A DNA stretch of 64,000 nucleotides from assembly GCF_022376445.1 (NCBI RefSeq), contig NW_025954961.1, positions 248,001 through 312,000 of the forward strand, given 5' to 3'. The notes beneath the pieces are model-generated. The model had not been told where the DNA came from and did not search any database. It saw only the letters and a list, made by a program, of their open reading frames with translations. Positions 62,588-64,000 of the stretch are shown in pieces. Numbering within the stretch: the stretch's first letter is position 1; the number at the start of each line of letters is the position of its first letter. The position numbers were made by a program, and so were the translations under genes. The DNA is from Fomitopsis serialis. Taxonomy: Eukaryota > Basidiomycota > Agaricomycetes > Polyporales > Fomitopsidaceae.

Positions 62588-64000
62588 ATGTCCAGCTCAC
62601 GCGGTCTCCTCGCTTGCTTTCTTTCTCGCGTGCTCTTGCTTCTCTGTCTCTGTCTCATACGCGTGCCCTCATCCTATGCTCAGCCAGCCCAGTTGCAATA
62701 TGAGGATTGCTACTACCAGAGCAATACTAGCCTCAAGTTCGACATCTCTACCGTCTATGCGCAAGTCCTCGATGAAGCGAACTCGGAGGGAAAGTACCTC
62801 AACTTCACGGTACTTGGGGAGACACCGAAGTCGGTCATGAAGTCGTCTAATCCCAACGGGAACTCGTCTGGCGCGGTCGCTAGTAAGCATCCAGTACTGA
62901 TAGACACACTGCGCGTAATTCTGAAGATTGGACAGCGACCCTGTTCACTGTCGCGGAGGAGCTAACGTTCCAGGTGTGGAACAACAATTCGTTCTTCTGC
63001 TCAACCCTACGACCTCCCACGGATCTACTGGGCAATACTACGGAAGGAGGTTATTGTCCATTCTCGCCAGGACCCTTCGCGTTCTCTACCACTGTCCGGT
63101 TGCCAACCGACTATGAACTGGCGACCTTTCAAACTCGCCTATACGCGCTAGATCCTGACAGAACTTATTGTTCTGTATGAATCTCAACACTACACTCTTG
63201 GATCCCGGTGCTATGGGCAGCGTATACGGTCATGCGTCCATCGTCTTCTGGGTAACAGTTGCGTTGGCAATTGGATACTGGGTCGCAGTCGGCATCGCGA
63301 GATTGGTATCCGCTTGGGGTAGGGGTTCCACCAGGATGGGCACAGGCTTGTGGGCCCGGGTTGAGAGTGCCGGGTTCATTCTCGCTAGCGCCATTAGCGG
63401 CGAGCGTTTGGCCAATTCTCCGGCACTCATGAGATACTGTGAGTTTCTGCGTTGCTGCGATCGCATATGTCTGCTCATGTATGTCAAGGTACACCCTCTT
63501 TGCGAGATATCATATTTCATACGCAGTGGTGTGCGGCGCTTGCAATGGTTGCCGTCGAATGGCCGGCCTTCGTTTGTATGTAGCGGTTATCTACTCAAGT
63601 CATGGTTTAGTCTGGCTGACATATGTCACAGACCCCCTTCTAGCGCAGACGGCCTGGTCTACGTTGACATTCAGTATGGGCGTCCTTGTAGAACGTAGTG
63701 CTGTACTGATCAAGCAAATGTAGACATCACGCTCGCGCAAGGCTCGACGGGTTCTCAGTCTCGCTGGCACCCCTTGACAGTACAGGCGTACGACCCCCCG
63801 TCCAACTTTGCCGCACAATTGAACAACGCGTCTTCGCCTCTGTACATTGATGCCGATGCGCCGAACGTCATCTTCGTGCTGCCGGACGATGCTACCCAGG
63901 CATCTCGTCGTTTGCATGGACCGTTGGCATCCGGCCTCAGATTTGTTTGGCATGTGCCTCGTCCTGTTCTTGGCAATTTTGGCTGGTACAGTCGCGCTGA
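62588..64000 (+). CDS. Secretory-pathway multi-pass membrane protein, unknown, partial
   Basis: The start at 62588 gives a signal peptide (GLLACFLSRVLLLLCLCLIRV). The lumenal part reads LQYEDCYYQSNTSLKFDISTVYAQVLDEANSEGKYLNFTVLGETP, TFQVWNNNSFFCSTLRPPTDLLGNTTEGGYCPFSPGPFAFSTTVRLPTDYELATFQTRLYALDPDRT, with sequons and paired cysteines. A membrane segment follows (ASIVFWVTVALAIGYWVAVGIARLVSAW), then further hydrophobic pieces near 63520-63700 and a second lumenal stretch (LAQGSTGSQSRWHPLTVQAYDPPSNFAAQLNNASSPLYIDADAPNVIFVLPDD). The lumenal-then-multipass layout recalls fungal ML-like/TRP-like proteins, but no diagnostic motif is seen. The frame breaks near 63165-63180 and the gene runs off the window. 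Confidence 0.55.

Overview
The window is nuclear DNA of a filamentous basidiomycete, most likely an Agaricomycete (polypore-type). Genes are densely packed on both strands and broken by many 45-70 nt introns. Recognisable products are core fungal proteins, including a DASH-complex subunit, Mgm101, Kex1, a gephyrin-type MogA-MoeA fusion, eIF3d, an Ist3/RBMX2 splicing factor and a Dsc2/UBAC2-like protein. No bacterial, viral, CRISPR, rRNA or confident tRNA feature was found. Assignments are from reading translations and splice sites by eye, with no database search.

Layout. 0.3-5.7 kb: a tentative NOL11/Utp8-type nucleolar protein (+) and a Ser/Pro-rich unknown (-). 6.3-11 kb: a GDPD/Pgc1-like phosphodiesterase (-) divergent from the molybdenum-cofactor gene (+). 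11-19 kb: Spc19 (-), Kex1 (-), an ER thioredoxin-fold protein (+) and Mgm101 (-). The shared Kex1/thioredoxin-fold promoter holds a 1.17 kb element with about 250 bp terminal inverted repeats and a 6 bp target duplication. 19-36 kb: a gamma-tubulin complex component (+), a vWA protein (-), a Csn12/PCID2-like PCI protein (-), a DsbA-like protein (+), mitochondrial GatB (-), poly(A) polymerase (+) and a beta-helix membrane protein (-). 39-49 kb: Ist3 (-), eIF3d (+), a small unknown (-), Dsc2-like (-) and a SnoaL/NTF2-like protein (-). 54-58 kb: a GATA zinc-finger factor (-) and an ING-family PHD protein (-). The right edge cuts a secretory-pathway membrane protein (+). Four gaps of 2.8-4.7 kb (36.1-39.4, 45.3-48.1, 49.2-53.9, 58.4-62.6 kb) show no gene I can support.

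The genes form no single pathway. They are a housekeeping mosaic: ribosome biogenesis and translation, mitochondrial DNA and tRNA charging, mRNA processing and export, spindle and microtubule nucleation, secretion and ER quality control.

Conserved coding sequence in about ten genes is interrupted by one-base frame jumps, nearly always at short homopolymers and usually as if one base were missing. This looks like uncorrected sequencing error, so ORF ends near those sites should not be taken literally. Some fragmented-looking genes are probably intact in the organism.
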